Source: Microbacterium sp. Root553 (GTDB lineage: Bacteria; Actinomycetota; Actinomycetes; Actinomycetales; Microbacteriaceae). Taken from it: DNA of 64,000 bases. How positions within the stretch are numbered: the stretch's first letter is position 1; every line of letters begins with the position of its first letter. Location: NCBI RefSeq assembly GCF_001426995.1, contig NZ_LMFY01000001.1, positions 2,661,471 through 2,725,470 of the forward strand, written 5' to 3'. Below the pieces are notes generated by a model. It was not told the origin of the DNA. It saw only the letters and a program-made list of their open reading frames with translations, and ran no database searches. Positions 25,226-35,098 of the stretch are shown here, in pieces. The position numbers and the translations under genes are program-made.

Positions 25226-26410
25226 TCAGGCGGTGAGCTCCGCGTACAGCGCGCGCGTGGTGTCGGCGATCGCTCCCCAGCTGAACTCGTCGCGAGCCCT
25301 CTCCCGACCGGCCTCGCCGTACGCGCGTGCACGCTCGGGATCGGAGGTCACCTCTGTCAGCACCCGCGCGAGATCCGCGACGTAGCGCTCGGGGTCGACC
25401 GGCGTGCCGGTGCCGTCCTGCACCTGCTCGATCGGCACCAGGCGCCCCGTCACGCCGTCGGCGACGACCTCGGGGATTCCACCGGTCGCGGTCCCGACGA
25501 CGGCGGCGCCGCACGCCATGGCCTCGAGGTTGACGATCCCGAGCGGCTCGTAGACGGAGGGGCAGACGAACGTGGTGGCGGCGGTGAGGATGGCGGAGAG
25601 CTCGTCGCGCGGCAGCATCCGCTCGATCCAGACCACTCCCTCCCTGGTCTGCTGCAGGAGCTTCACCCCCTCCTGCACCTCCGCCATGATCTCGGCGGTG
25701 TCGGGCGCACCCGCGCACAGGATCAGCTGCACCTCCGGGGGAAGCAGTCGCGCCGCCTGCAGCAGGTACGGCAGGCCCTTCTGACGGGTGATCCTGCCGA
25801 CGAAGACGACGGACGGACGCGACGGGTCGATTCCCACGGACTCGAGGAACGCGGGGTTCTGCACCGGACGCCACCGCTCCACGTCGATGCCGTTGTGGAT
25901 CACCCGGACCTTCGCCGGGTCCACCGACGGGTAGCTGCGCAGGATGTCCGCGCGCATGCCCGCGCTCACCGCGATGACCGCGGCGGCGTTCTCGTACGCC
26001 AGCTTCTCGATCCCGCTGGAGACCGCGTAGCCGCCTCCGAGCTGCTCGGCCTTCCAGGGCCGCAGTGGCTCGAGACTGTGGGCGGTGAGCACGTGCGGGA
26101 TGCCGTGCAGCTGCGACGCGAGGTGACCCGCGAAGTTCGCGTACCAGGTGTGGCTGTGCACGAGGTCGGCGTCGGAGATCGCCGCGACGATCTCGAGATC
26201 CGTGCCCAGCGTCTGCAGCGCGGCGTTCGCGGAGGCGAGTTCGGAGGGGGTCCGGTAGGCGGACGTACCCGCCTCATCTCGGGGCGAACCGAAAGCCCGC
26301 ACCTGCACGTCGATGCTGTGTCGCAGCGCCGTGACGAGCTCCGCGACGTGCACTCCGGCACCTCCGTAGATCTCCGGCGGGTATTCCTTCGTGATCATCT
26401 CGACGCGCAT
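25226..26410 (-). CDS. glgA: Glycogen synthase, actinobacterial GlgA/GlgM type
   Basis: A 394-residue GT4/GT5-like glycosyltransferase using ADP-glucose. N-terminal MRVEMITKEYPPEIYGGAGVHV carries the KEYPPEIYGGAG nucleotide-sugar loop. The C-terminal domain has FVGRITRQKGLPYLL and the E-x7-E region SVYEPLGIVNLEAMACG. This short actinobacterial form may make alpha-1,4-glucan or maltose-1-phosphate (GlgM activity in mycobacteria); sequence alone does not decide. The ATG at 26410 was chosen; the frame continues upstream across glgC but is only a shadow there. It is divergent from glgC by 69 bp. Confidence 0.92.
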   Translation of the reverse strand: MRVEMITKEYPPEIYGGAGVHVAELVTALRHSIDVQVRAFGSPRDEAGTSAYRTPSELASANAALQTLGTDLEIVAAISDADLVHSHTWYANFAGHLASQLHGIPHVLTAHSLEPLRPWKAEQLGGGYAVSSGIEKLAYENAAAVIAVSAGMRADILRSYPSVDPAKVRVIHNGIDVERWRPVQNPAFLESVGIDPSRPSVVFVGRITRQKGLPYLLQAARLLPPEVQLILCAGAPDTAEIMAEVQEGVKLLQQTREGVVWIERMLPRDELSAILTAATTFVCPSVYEPLGIVNLEAMACGAAVVGTATGGIPEVVADGVTGRLVPIEQVQDGTGTPVDPERYVADLARVLTEVTSDPERARAYGEAGRERARDEFSWGAIADTTRALYAELTA

Positions 26411-26479
26411 GGTTAGACGGTAGTGACTCACTTGTCCAGATGCTAGTTCGGCGGGTCGATTCGCCTCTATGGTAGGTGC

Positions 26480-27721
26480 ATGTCCGCTCCAAAGAAGATC
26501 TTCGGCATCATCCTCGCCGGCGGCGAGGGTAAGCGTCTCATGCCCCTCACGGGTGACCGTGCCAAACCTGCCGTGCCTTTCGGTGGACAGTACCGCCTGA
26601 TAGATTTCGCGATCTCGAACCTCATCAACTCCGGTCTCCGGCAGATCGTCGTGCTCACCCAGTACAAGTCGCACAGCCTCGACCGGCACATCTCCCAGAC
26701 CTGGCGGATGTCCGCGCTGCTCGACTCGTACGTCGCGTCCGTGCCCGCCCAGCAGCGCCTGGGCAAGCGCTGGTTCTCGGGCTCGGCCGACGCGATCCTG
26801 CAGAGCATGAACCTGATCAACGACGAGAAGCCCGACATCGTCGTGGTGATCGGCGCCGACCACGTGTACCGCATGGACTTCCGCCAGATGCTCGACGCGC
26901 ACATCGAGTCCGGCGCGAAGGCCACCGTCGCCGGCATCCGTCAGCCCATCTCGATGGCATCGCAGTTCGGCGTGATCGACGCGGACACGCAGTCGGGTCG
27001 CATCAAGCAGTTCCTCGAGAAGCCCACCGATGCCACGGGACTCGAGGACTCTCCGCACGAGGTCCTCGCATCCATGGGCAACTACATCTTCGACGCCGAC
27101 GCGCTGATCGCTGCGGTCGAGGCCGATGGGGAGTCTCCCACCTCGGGGCACGACATGGGCGGCGACATCGTGCCGTACTTCGTCGACCGCGGCGAGGCCG
27201 GCTACTACGACATGAAGCAGAACGACGTCCCCGGGTCGTCGCCGCGAGACCGCTCCTACTGGCGCGATGTGGGTACGATCGATTCCTTCTTCGACGCCCA
27301 CATGGACCTGATCTCGACCCTGCCGATCTTCAACCTGTACAACATGGAGTGGCCGATCCACTCGCAGGCGGTCAACTCCCCGCCTGCGAAGTTCGTGCGC
27401 GACTCCGTGGGGCGCATCGGCAATGCGATCGACTCGATCGTGTCGCTCGGGTCCGTGCTGTCCGGAACGCACCTCGAACGCAGCGTGGTCGGGCCGTGGA
27501 CCCTTGCGGGCGGCGGTTCCACCATCACCGACTCCGTCGTCTTCGACGGCGTGCGGGTCGGTGCGGGCTCCCGCGTGCACCGCGCGATCCTCGACAAGAA
27601 CGTCGTGCTCGCCGACGGGGCGACGGTCGGTGTCGATCGCGAGCGAGACCTCGCTCGGGGCTTCACGGTCACCGAATCGGGGATCACGGTCGTGGGCAAG
27701 GGACTCTTCATCGAACGCTGA
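26480..27721 (+). CDS. glgC: Glucose-1-phosphate adenylyltransferase
   Basis: A 413-residue enzyme making ADP-glucose from ATP and glucose-1-phosphate, the committed step of glycogen synthesis. The N-terminal nucleotidyltransferase has [14 protein letters not shown] (residues 11-24), [16 protein letters not shown] and the GADHVYRMD metal site. A C-terminal beta-helix covers about 300-413. It is divergent from glgA, so product and consumer share one short control region. A -10-like TATGGT lies just before the ATG. A strong terminator follows. Confidence 0.96.
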   Translation: MSAPKKIFGIILAGGEGKRLMPLTGDRAKPAVPFGGQYRLIDFAISNLINSGLRQIVVLTQYKSHSLDRHISQTWRMSALLDSYVASVPAQQRLGKRWFSGSADAILQSMNLINDEKPDIVVVIGADHVYRMDFRQMLDAHIESGAKATVAGIRQPISMASQFGVIDADTQSGRIKQFLEKPTDATGLEDSPHEVLASMGNYIFDADALIAAVEADGESPTSGHDMGGDIVPYFVDRGEAGYYDMKQNDVPGSSPRDRSYWRDVGTIDSFFDAHMDLISTLPIFNLYNMEWPIHSQAVNSPPAKFVRDSVGRIGNAIDSIVSLGSVLSGTHLERSVVGPWTLAGGGSTITDSVVFDGVRVGAGSRVHRAILDKNVVLADGATVGVDRERDLARGFTVTESGITVVGKGLFIER

Positions 27722-27739
27722 GCCCGAAAGCTCCTCCGA

Positions 27740-27789
27740 CGCCGCCCGGCGGACGATCACGGCATCCCGTGGTCGTCCGCCGGGCGGTG
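27740..27789 (+). terminator. Terminator after glgC
   Basis: Two 23-nt arms (27740-27762 and 27767-27789, two mismatches) with the loop CATC, starting 19 nt after the glgC stop and ending before serB. Confidence 0.85.
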
Positions 27790-27812
27790 TCGCTGTCGCT
27801 AGGCTCGAAGCC

Positions 27813-28448
27813 GTGACCTCTGCGCGCTTCCTCGTCGTCCTCGATGCCGATTCCACCCTGATCCGCAACGAGGTGATCGAACTGATCGCCGACGAAGCGG
27901 GGCGCCGCGCCGAGGTGCAGGCCGCGACCGAGGCGGCGATGCGCGGCGAGATCGACTTCGCGACGAGTCTGCGCTCGCGGGTCGCCGCCCTCGAGGGGGT
28001 CCCGGTCTCCGCATTCCCGCGAGTGCTCGCCCGGATCGAGCCGACCCCGGGGGTGCGCGAGCTGACCTCCGCCGTGCATGCACGGGGCGGAGTCGTCGGC
28101 GTCGTCTCCGGAGGTTTCCACGAGATCCTCGACGACGTGGCTCCGGGTCTGGGCGTCGACCGGTGGCGCGCGAATCGGCTCGACGTCGTCGACGGCGCCC
28201 TGTCCGGTCGCGTCGACGGCGCCATCGTCGACGCCGCGGCCAAGGCGGCGTCGTTGCGCGAGTGGGCGGACGAGCTGGGAGTCCCCCGCCACGCGACCAT
28301 CGCCATCGGAGACGGCGCCAACGATCTGCAGATGATGGCCGCGGCGGGCCTCGGCGTGGCCTTCAACGCCAAGCCCGCGGTGCGTGCGGCCGCCAGCATC
28401 GTCGTCGGCCCTCAGGACCTGTCCGAGGTCATCGCGCTGCTTCCGTAG
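27813..28448 (+). CDS. serB: Phosphoserine phosphatase
   Basis: A 211-residue HAD hydrolase catalysing the last step of serine biosynthesis. The nucleophile motif DADST places the catalytic aspartates at D11 and D13. VSGGFHEI carries motif II and GDGANDLQMM motif III. It is the short form without ACT domains. The GTG at 27813 was chosen because the DxDxT motif must lie near the N-terminus; the frame is open upstream into glgC. Confidence 0.92.
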   Translation: MTSARFLVVLDADSTLIRNEVIELIADEAGRRAEVQAATEAAMRGEIDFATSLRSRVAALEGVPVSAFPRVLARIEPTPGVRELTSAVHARGGVVGVVSGGFHEILDDVAPGLGVDRWRANRLDVVDGALSGRVDGAIVDAAAKAASLREWADELGVPRHATIAIGDGANDLQMMAAAGLGVAFNAKPAVRAAASIVVGPQDLSEVIALLP

Positions 28449-28480
28449 CGGATGTCGGCGGCTCGGTCTATCGTCGCCGC

Positions 28481-29191
28481 ATGGACATCATCCTCATCCC
28501 CGGACTCTGGCTCGACGCGTCGAGCTGGAGCGACGTCACATCCGATCTCGAACGGGCGGGGCACGCGGTGCATCCGCTCACGATGCCTGGGGTGGGTGAA
28601 CCCGCGGATCAGTCCTCGGAGATCGGCATCTCGGACTGGGTCGAGGCCGCCGTCGCGGCGGTCGACGCGGTCGTCGACACGGCGGGCGGCCCGGTCGTGG
28701 TCGTCGGTCACAGCGGCGGCGGCAACGTGGCGTGGGGCGTCGCCGACGCTCGTCCCGACGCCGTGTCGCGCGTGGTCTTCGTCGACACGGTGCCGCCACC
28801 GTCCGGCATGGGCATCAGCGAGTTCGAGGTCGTCGACGGCGTCATACCGTTTCCGGGCTGGAACCACTTCCCCGCTGAAGACGTCGACGACCTCGATGAG
28901 GCGACACGCGCCCGCACCGCACCCCTCACCGCCAGCGTCCCCGCTCGGGTGCCCACCGATCCGATCGAGCTCGCCTCAGGCGGCCGGCACCGTGTTCCGG
29001 TCACCATGCTCATGGGCGGCTTCGACCAGGAGACCCTCGAGTCCGAGCTCGCCGAGTGGGGGCCCTACGCCGACGAGTTCCGTGCGATCGACGACGTCGA
29101 GGTCGTGCGGATCGGGTCCGGCCATTGGCCGCAGTTCTCGGTTCCGAGTCGTCTGGCGACCCTCATCGATGCGGCGGTCGTCCGGCGCTGA
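28481..29191 (+). CDS. Alpha/beta hydrolase
   Basis: A 236-residue small alpha/beta-fold hydrolase. The oxyanion segment LIPGLWLDASSW is at residues 5-16, the nucleophile is the serine in GHSGGG (about residue 77), and the general base is probably the histidine in GSGHWPQFS near the C-terminus. It resembles the EstA/AB-hydrolase-6 group with unknown substrates. It ends 2 bp from the end of the converging fabG gene. Confidence 0.82.
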   Translation: MDIILIPGLWLDASSWSDVTSDLERAGHAVHPLTMPGVGEPADQSSEIGISDWVEAAVAAVDAVVDTAGGPVVVVGHSGGGNVAWGVADARPDAVSRVVFVDTVPPPSGMGISEFEVVDGVIPFPGWNHFPAEDVDDLDEATRARTAPLTASVPARVPTDPIELASGGRHRVPVTMLMGGFDQETLESELAEWGPYADEFRAIDDVEVVRIGSGHWPQFSVPSRLATLIDAAVVRR

Positions 29192-29193
29192 GG

Positions 29194-29901
29194 TCAGTGC
29201 CCCATCCCGAGACCGCCGTCGACCGGGATGACCGCCCCCGAGATGTAGCCGGCGTCGTCGCCCGCCAGCCAGGTCACGACGCCGGCCACCTCGTCGGCCG
29301 TCGCGAAACGGCCGGCGGGGATGTTCGCCTTGTACTGCTTCTGCGTCTCCTCCGGCAGTTCCGCCGTCATGTCCGTCTCGATGAACCCCGGCGCGACGAC
29401 GTTCGCCGTGATGCCACGTCCGCCGAGCTCACGCGTGAGCGAACGCGCGAATCCGACGAGCGCGCTCTTGGACGCCGAGTAGTTCACCTGTCCCGCGGAC
29501 CCGTACAGTCCCACGACGCTGGAGATCAGGATGACGCGTCCGAACCGAGCGCGCAGCATGCCCTTGGACGCGCGCTTGACCACCCGGAACGTGCCGCCGA
29601 GATTGGTGGCCACGACGCTGTCGAAGTCGTCTTCGCTCATGCGCAGCAGCAGAGTGTCCTTGGTGATTCCGGCGTTGGCGACGACGATCTCGATCGGTCC
29701 GAGCTGCTGCTCGACCTCGCTGAACGCCGCGTCGATCGCGGCGGCGTCGGTGACGTCGGCGCGCACGGTCAGCGTGCCTTCCGGACCCTCGCCGCTGCGA
29801 GCCGTGACCGCGACACGGAAACCTTCGCTGACGAATCGTTCGGCGATCGCACGGCCGATGCCGCGGTTGCCGCCTGTGACGAGGACGACGCGAGAACTCA
29901 T
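29194..29901 (-). CDS. fabG: 3-oxoacyl-ACP reductase (SDR family)
   Basis: A 235-residue short-chain dehydrogenase. The NAD(P)H motif TGGNRGIG is at residues 9-16 and NAG at 76-78, with catalytic S128, Y141 and K145 (NYSASKSA). The EETQKQYKANIPAGRF and YISGAVIPVDGGLGMGH segments are those of FabG proper rather than a generic SDR. It reduces the beta-keto group during fatty acid elongation and is unlinked from the fab operon at 12.8-16.4 kb. The ATG at 29901 has GAGTGGAA upstream. Confidence 0.92.
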   Translation of the reverse strand: MSSRVVLVTGGNRGIGRAIAERFVSEGFRVAVTARSGEGPEGTLTVRADVTDAAAIDAAFSEVEQQLGPIEIVVANAGITKDTLLLRMSEDDFDSVVATNLGGTFRVVKRASKGMLRARFGRVILISSVVGLYGSAGQVNYSASKSALVGFARSLTRELGGRGITANVVAPGFIETDMTAELPEETQKQYKANIPAGRFATADEVAGVVTWLAGDDAGYISGAVIPVDGGLGMGH

Positions 29902-30034
29902 TTCCACTCCTGATCTGGCCACTGCGGGTCGGGCCTGGTCGAGGACGATTCTATCGAGGATGCTCCCCCGCGACCGCGGCACGTTTGACAGGGGACCTCG
30001 GTGCTGGAACGCTGAGCCTGACGAAAGGCACCAC

Positions 30035-30613
30035 GTGAGCGACAACAGCATCCCCACTTCCTCGGGAGACCCGCAGCAGACCCCGCCTCCCGCGCAGCCG
30101 TTCGCCCCGGCACCGCCCGCTCCCCCGTATCCGGCGGACACGACGGGCCAGCCGACTCAGGCCTACCCCGGTGCTGCGCCGTCGATCCCCGGTCCGCCGC
30201 AGCCGTACGGAGCGCCTTCCTCGCAGCCCTACGCCGTCGCCCCGACCTACCCCGCACCCCCGCAGCAGCCGTACGGCTCGGCCGCTCCCGGGTATCAGAC
30301 CTACGCCCCCGCGTACCCGGCGGCTCGTCCCGCCAGCGGACTCGCGATCACGTCGCTGATCTGCGGAATCGCGGGCGTCGTCCTCTTCTGGGCGGTCGTG
30401 CCGCTGCTCGCGTCGATCATCGCCGTGATCACGGGCCACATGGCGCTGAAGCAGACCAAGCAGAACCCTGCGATCGGCGGACGCGGCATGGCTTTCGCCG
30501 GCCTCATCATGGGCTACATCATGGTCGCCTTCCTCGTCATCGGCATCGTGATGACGATCATCAGCATCGTCTTCTTCGGCGCCTTCACACTGCCCTTCAT
30601 CTTCTCGTCCTGA
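30035..30613 (+). CDS. DUF4190-type membrane protein with Pro-rich N-terminus
   Basis: A 192-residue protein. Residues 1-105 are a low-complexity cytoplasmic region rich in Pro, Gln, Tyr and Ala. Two membrane helices follow (about 108-135 and 148-180) with the DUF4190 hallmark GHMALKQTKQNPAIGGRGMAFAGLIMGY between them. The function is unknown; similar tails are common in actinobacterial envelope proteins. The GTG at 30035 is preceded by GAAAGG. Confidence 0.8.
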   Translation: MSDNSIPTSSGDPQQTPPPAQPFAPAPPAPPYPADTTGQPTQAYPGAAPSIPGPPQPYGAPSSQPYAVAPTYPAPPQQPYGSAAPGYQTYAPAYPAARPASGLAITSLICGIAGVVLFWAVVPLLASIIAVITGHMALKQTKQNPAIGGRGMAFAGLIMGYIMVAFLVIGIVMTIISIVFFGAFTLPFIFSS

Positions 30614-30664
30614 GCCGCATGAAGGGGCGCCAGAGCGTCCGCACCGGCGTAGGCTTGACTCATC

Positions 30665-31021
30665 GTGAAGAGCAAGTCGCAGGTCCCGGCTGTCACCTCA
30701 CTGCCGCAGTCGCCGCAGGCCGAGGCGGACCACCGCGTGCGCCGCTACGCGCTCACGATGACGATCCGCATCATCTGCTTCGCGCTGATGATGTTCGTGC
30801 AGCCGTACGGCTGGTACACGTGGGTCTTCGCCGCAGGCGCAGCGGTTCTCCCCTACATCGCCGTCGTGTTCGCCAATGCGGGAAGCGACAGCACCGAGAC
30901 CGCCGCGGAGTCCCCGGTGCAGCAGATCGAGGCGGCACCGCCCGCCAGTCCTGCTCCCGTGGTCGAGGCATCGGATCCCGGCGTCTTCCTGATCCGCGAG
31001 ACGCGTCGGGACGACGAGTGA
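30665..31021 (+). CDS. DUF3099 membrane protein
   Basis: A 118-residue protein with two adjacent membrane helices (about residues 33-72) and the DUF3099 motif DHRVRRYALTMTIRIICFALMMF. The C-terminal tail is Pro/Ala/Glu-rich and cytoplasmic. It is conserved across actinobacteria without an assigned function. It starts with GTG, and its stop overlaps the next small gene by 4 nt, which in turn overlaps SURF1. Confidence 0.85.
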   Translation: MKSKSQVPAVTSLPQSPQAEADHRVRRYALTMTIRIICFALMMFVQPYGWYTWVFAAGAAVLPYIAVVFANAGSDSTETAAESPVQQIEAAPPASPAPVVEASDPGVFLIRETRRDDE

Positions 31022-31212
31022 GCGAACTGCAGTGCTCGCGCGCCGGCTGCCGGAGCGCGGCCTCGAAGCAGGTGGTGTGGCGCAACCCTCGCATCCACTC
31101 CGCCGATCGGGAGAAGATCTGGCTCGCGTGCGGTGAGCACGTCGAGTTCCTCCACGACTACCTGTCAGCTCGGGACTTCCCCGTGACCGTGAGAGATGGT
31201 GTCCCCTCATGA
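31018..31212 (+). CDS. Small putative zinc-binding protein, unknown
   Basis: A 64-residue protein with C6-x4-C11 and, after a 26-residue spacer, C38-x2-H41 (WLACGEHVEFLHDYL). This arrangement looks like a treble-clef or zinc-ribbon metal site. It is translated from a GTG overlapping the DUF3099 stop, and its own stop overlaps the SURF1 ATG, so all three are coupled. I do not recognise a named family. The link to cytochrome oxidase assembly is inference from position. Confidence 0.75.
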   Translation: MSELQCSRAGCRSAASKQVVWRNPRIHSADREKIWLACGEHVEFLHDYLSARDFPVTVRDGVPS

Positions 31213-32024
31213 GCACCCGGCTCGGCCGATGGACCGTCTACGTGCTGATCGCGATCGGATTCGCGATCGCCTGCGCGTTCCTGTCGAACTGGCAGTTCGA
31301 ACGCAACGTGACCCGTGCGGAGCAGATCGCTCTCGTCGAGAAGAACTACGATGCGGACCCCGTGCCCCTCGTCGACCTCATCGGCGCCGACGGATCGCTC
31401 GACCCCGGAGACGTCTGGCACCCGGTGGTGCTGAACGGCGAGTACCTCCCCGACGAGCAGCTGCTGGTGCGCAACCGACCGCACGGCGGTACGAGCGCCT
31501 TCGAGGTGCTGGTGCCTTTCCGTGATGCAGACGGGCGGGTGTTCATCGTCGACAGGGGGTGGGTGCCGCCGGGCGAGGGCGATGCTCCCGATGCCGTGCC
31601 TCTCCCGCCGTCCGGTGAGGTCGAGGTCATCGTCCGCCTGCGCCCTGGCGAGCAGCTCCCGGCATCCGGTCGCGGTGCTCCCGAGGGCCAGGTCCCCACG
31701 ATCAACCTCCCTGCGATCGCCGGGATGGTGGGGGGAGATGTGGTCACCAGCGCCTACGGTCAGATCGTCAGCGAGGACCCGAGCGGAGAGGGAACCCTCG
31801 GCGGGTTCGACTCCCCCACCGACGATCCGGGCCCGCATCTCTCGTACGCGATCCAGTGGATCCTGTTCGCCTTGATGGGCTTCGTGTTCATCGGATACAT
31901 CATCCGCACCGAGATCGTGAAGCATCGCGAGGAGGTCGAGGGCGCACCTGCCCCCGTCAAGACGCCGCGTCGACGCGACAAGGACGCCGACGTCGAGGAC
32001 GAGCTGCTCGACGCGAACGTCTGA
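31209..32024 (+). CDS. SURF1-family cytochrome oxidase assembly protein
   Basis: A 271-residue membrane protein with two helices flanking an external domain (about residues 9-27 and 216-236). SNWQFERN near residue 26, LVRNRPHGG and VDRGWVP are family signatures. SURF1 aids heme a insertion into cytochrome aa3 oxidase. ctaA and ctaB, which make heme A, lie about 16-19 kb away in the same window. The acidic, charged C-terminal tail is cytoplasmic. It is coupled to the preceding small gene by ATGA. Confidence 0.92.
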   Translation: MSTRLGRWTVYVLIAIGFAIACAFLSNWQFERNVTRAEQIALVEKNYDADPVPLVDLIGADGSLDPGDVWHPVVLNGEYLPDEQLLVRNRPHGGTSAFEVLVPFRDADGRVFIVDRGWVPPGEGDAPDAVPLPPSGEVEVIVRLRPGEQLPASGRGAPEGQVPTINLPAIAGMVGGDVVTSAYGQIVSEDPSGEGTLGGFDSPTDDPGPHLSYAIQWILFALMGFVFIGYIIRTEIVKHREEVEGAPAPVKTPRRRDKDADVEDELLDANV

Positions 32025-32093
32025 CCCGTCCGTACGTCTGAGCCGTGCGTGTGAGCGGCCGAGTCGATCGTGCCGCTCCGTCGACGCTGACGC

Positions 32094-32678
32094 TCAGTCG
32101 ACCGTGACGCTCCGGGACCAGCCGGCACCGTCGGGGACGTACACCACCCGCGTGTGTCGGCGATCGCGGGAGCCCTGCCAGAATTCGATGCGCTCGGGGA
32201 CGATGCGCCAGAGAACCCAGTCGCCGTCGGCCACGCCCGCGCGCGCGGCCGGAGATCGGGCGGCGAGGTCGGCGGCGCTCTCCTCCGCGCTCGCCTCCTC
32301 GACCCGACCACGCACCCGTACGGCACGGACCTGAGGCTGCCACCAGAAGTTCAGCGCCGCTGCGGGAGCAGCGCTCAGCTGCGCGCCCTTGCGCGACGAC
32401 CGGGTGCTCGCGATCGCCCACCCGCGCTCGTCCACGCGTTTGAGGATGAGCGTGCGCGCATCGGGGACGCCCGCCGCGTCGACCGTCGCGAGCGTGGCGG
32501 TGTGCGGCTCCGGCACGCCCGCCGCATCCGCCGCGTGCAGCCACTCGCCGAAGAGAACCGTCGGATCGTCCGGCAGCGCCTCCGGATCCCACTGCGGAGC
32601 AGTCCCGGTGAGCGCGTGCCGCCCTCGCAGCCAGTCGTTCAACGGGAGGGCGTCGGAGTCAGAGCCGTCATGCGTCAC
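32094..32678 (-). CDS. Pyridoxamine 5'-phosphate oxidase family protein
   Basis: A 194-residue FMN-binding split-barrel protein related to PdxH, which oxidises pyridoxamine- or pyridoxine-5'-phosphate to PLP. RTLILKRVDERGW and FWWQPQVRAVRVRGRVE carry the FMN-binding and substrate regions, and RIEFWQGSRDRRHTR the late substrate loop. The C-terminus (SRSVTVD) lacks the usual closing W-x-x-x-R-L-x-P, so it may be a divergent PdxH or a PhzG-like oxidase. Confidence 0.78.
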   Translation of the reverse strand: MTHDGSDSDALPLNDWLRGRHALTGTAPQWDPEALPDDPTVLFGEWLHAADAAGVPEPHTATLATVDAAGVPDARTLILKRVDERGWAIASTRSSRKGAQLSAAPAAALNFWWQPQVRAVRVRGRVEEASAEESAADLAARSPAARAGVADGDWVLWRIVPERIEFWQGSRDRRHTRVVYVPDGAGWSRSVTVD

Positions 32679-32707
32679 GGTTCGACCCTACGACACTCGG
32701 CGCCGGA

Positions 32708-34306
<1,599 letters not shown>

Positions 34307-34477
34307 AGCGGGATGTCCGTTCATTCAGGGGGAATCGGCCGAGCGGCCAAACTCCCAGTATAGATCGCTCCGCTGAGTGTTCCGTCGATGCGTCGCCGCA
34401 CATCTACCTCCGTGGGGGGATGCGGTCGATACCCCAGGGTGATGACCCGCCGCCCCTCTGATTCCTAACCTTCTGAG

Positions 34478-35098
34478 GTGGACGTCATCAACGAGCTCAT
34501 CCTGCAGACCGTCGCCTCCCCCTGGCTCTACGCCGTGCTGTTCGCGGTGACCGTCATCGACGGGTTCTTCCCCCCTGTGCCGAGCGAGACCGTCCTCGTG
34601 GCGGCGGCCGCGGTGCTCGCCTCCGCGGGCGACGTGTGGGCTCTGCTGCCGCTCGGTCTGGTCGCCGCCCTCGGCGCCGCCGTGGGCGACAACATCGCAT
34701 TCGGGCTCGGTCGCAGGCTCGGCACGACGAGATGGTCGTGGATGCGGCGTCCCCGCGTCGTCGCGACCTTCGCCCATGCCGAGCAGGCGCTGTCGCAGCG
34801 GTCCGCAGCGCTGATCCTCGGCGCCCGCTACATCCCGGTCGGGCGCGTCGCCGTCAACATGTCGGCAGGGGCTCTGCGCTTCCCCTGGCGACGGTTCGTG
34901 CCACTGAGTCTCGTGGCCGGTGCGAGCTGGAGTGCGCTCAGCCTGACGATCGGGCTCCTCGCGGGCTCGTGGGTGCAGGAGCAGCCCCTGGTCAGCGCCG
35001 GGGTGGGTGTCGTCGTCGCGCTCGCCCTCGGTGTCGTCATCGATCGAGTCGCGGCCGCCCGACGCCGGCGCGCCCCGGTCGCGCAGCTGGCAGGATGA
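34478..35098 (+). CDS. DedA family membrane protein
   Basis: A 206-residue inner-membrane protein of the DedA/SNARE-associated family, implicated in lipid flipping and membrane homeostasis. It has the re-entrant segments FFPPVPSETVLVAAA (residues 31-45) and GARYIPVGRVAVNMSAGALRFPWRRF with the conserved arginine and proline. It begins with GTG. Its stop overlaps the following kinase gene (ATGA), so the DedA protein and the two-component system form one transcription unit. Confidence 0.9.
   Translation: MDVINELILQTVASPWLYAVLFAVTVIDGFFPPVPSETVLVAAAAVLASAGDVWALLPLGLVAALGAAVGDNIAFGLGRRLGTTRWSWMRRPRVVATFAHAEQALSQRSAALILGARYIPVGRVAVNMSAGALRFPWRRFVPLSLVAGASWSALSLTIGLLAGSWVQEQPLVSAGVGVVVALALGVVIDRVAAARRRRAPVAQLAG

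Noticed and set aside
26411..28399. N-terminal extension of glgA running antisense through glgC and serB
   Set aside because: GlgA family proteins begin at MRVEMITKEYPP; the extra 660 residues are shadow sequence.
32094..32678. Truncated pdxH pseudogene
   Set aside because: The C-terminal PdxH motif is missing, but the frame is intact and the FMN region is conserved, so it is kept as a divergent PNPOx-family gene.
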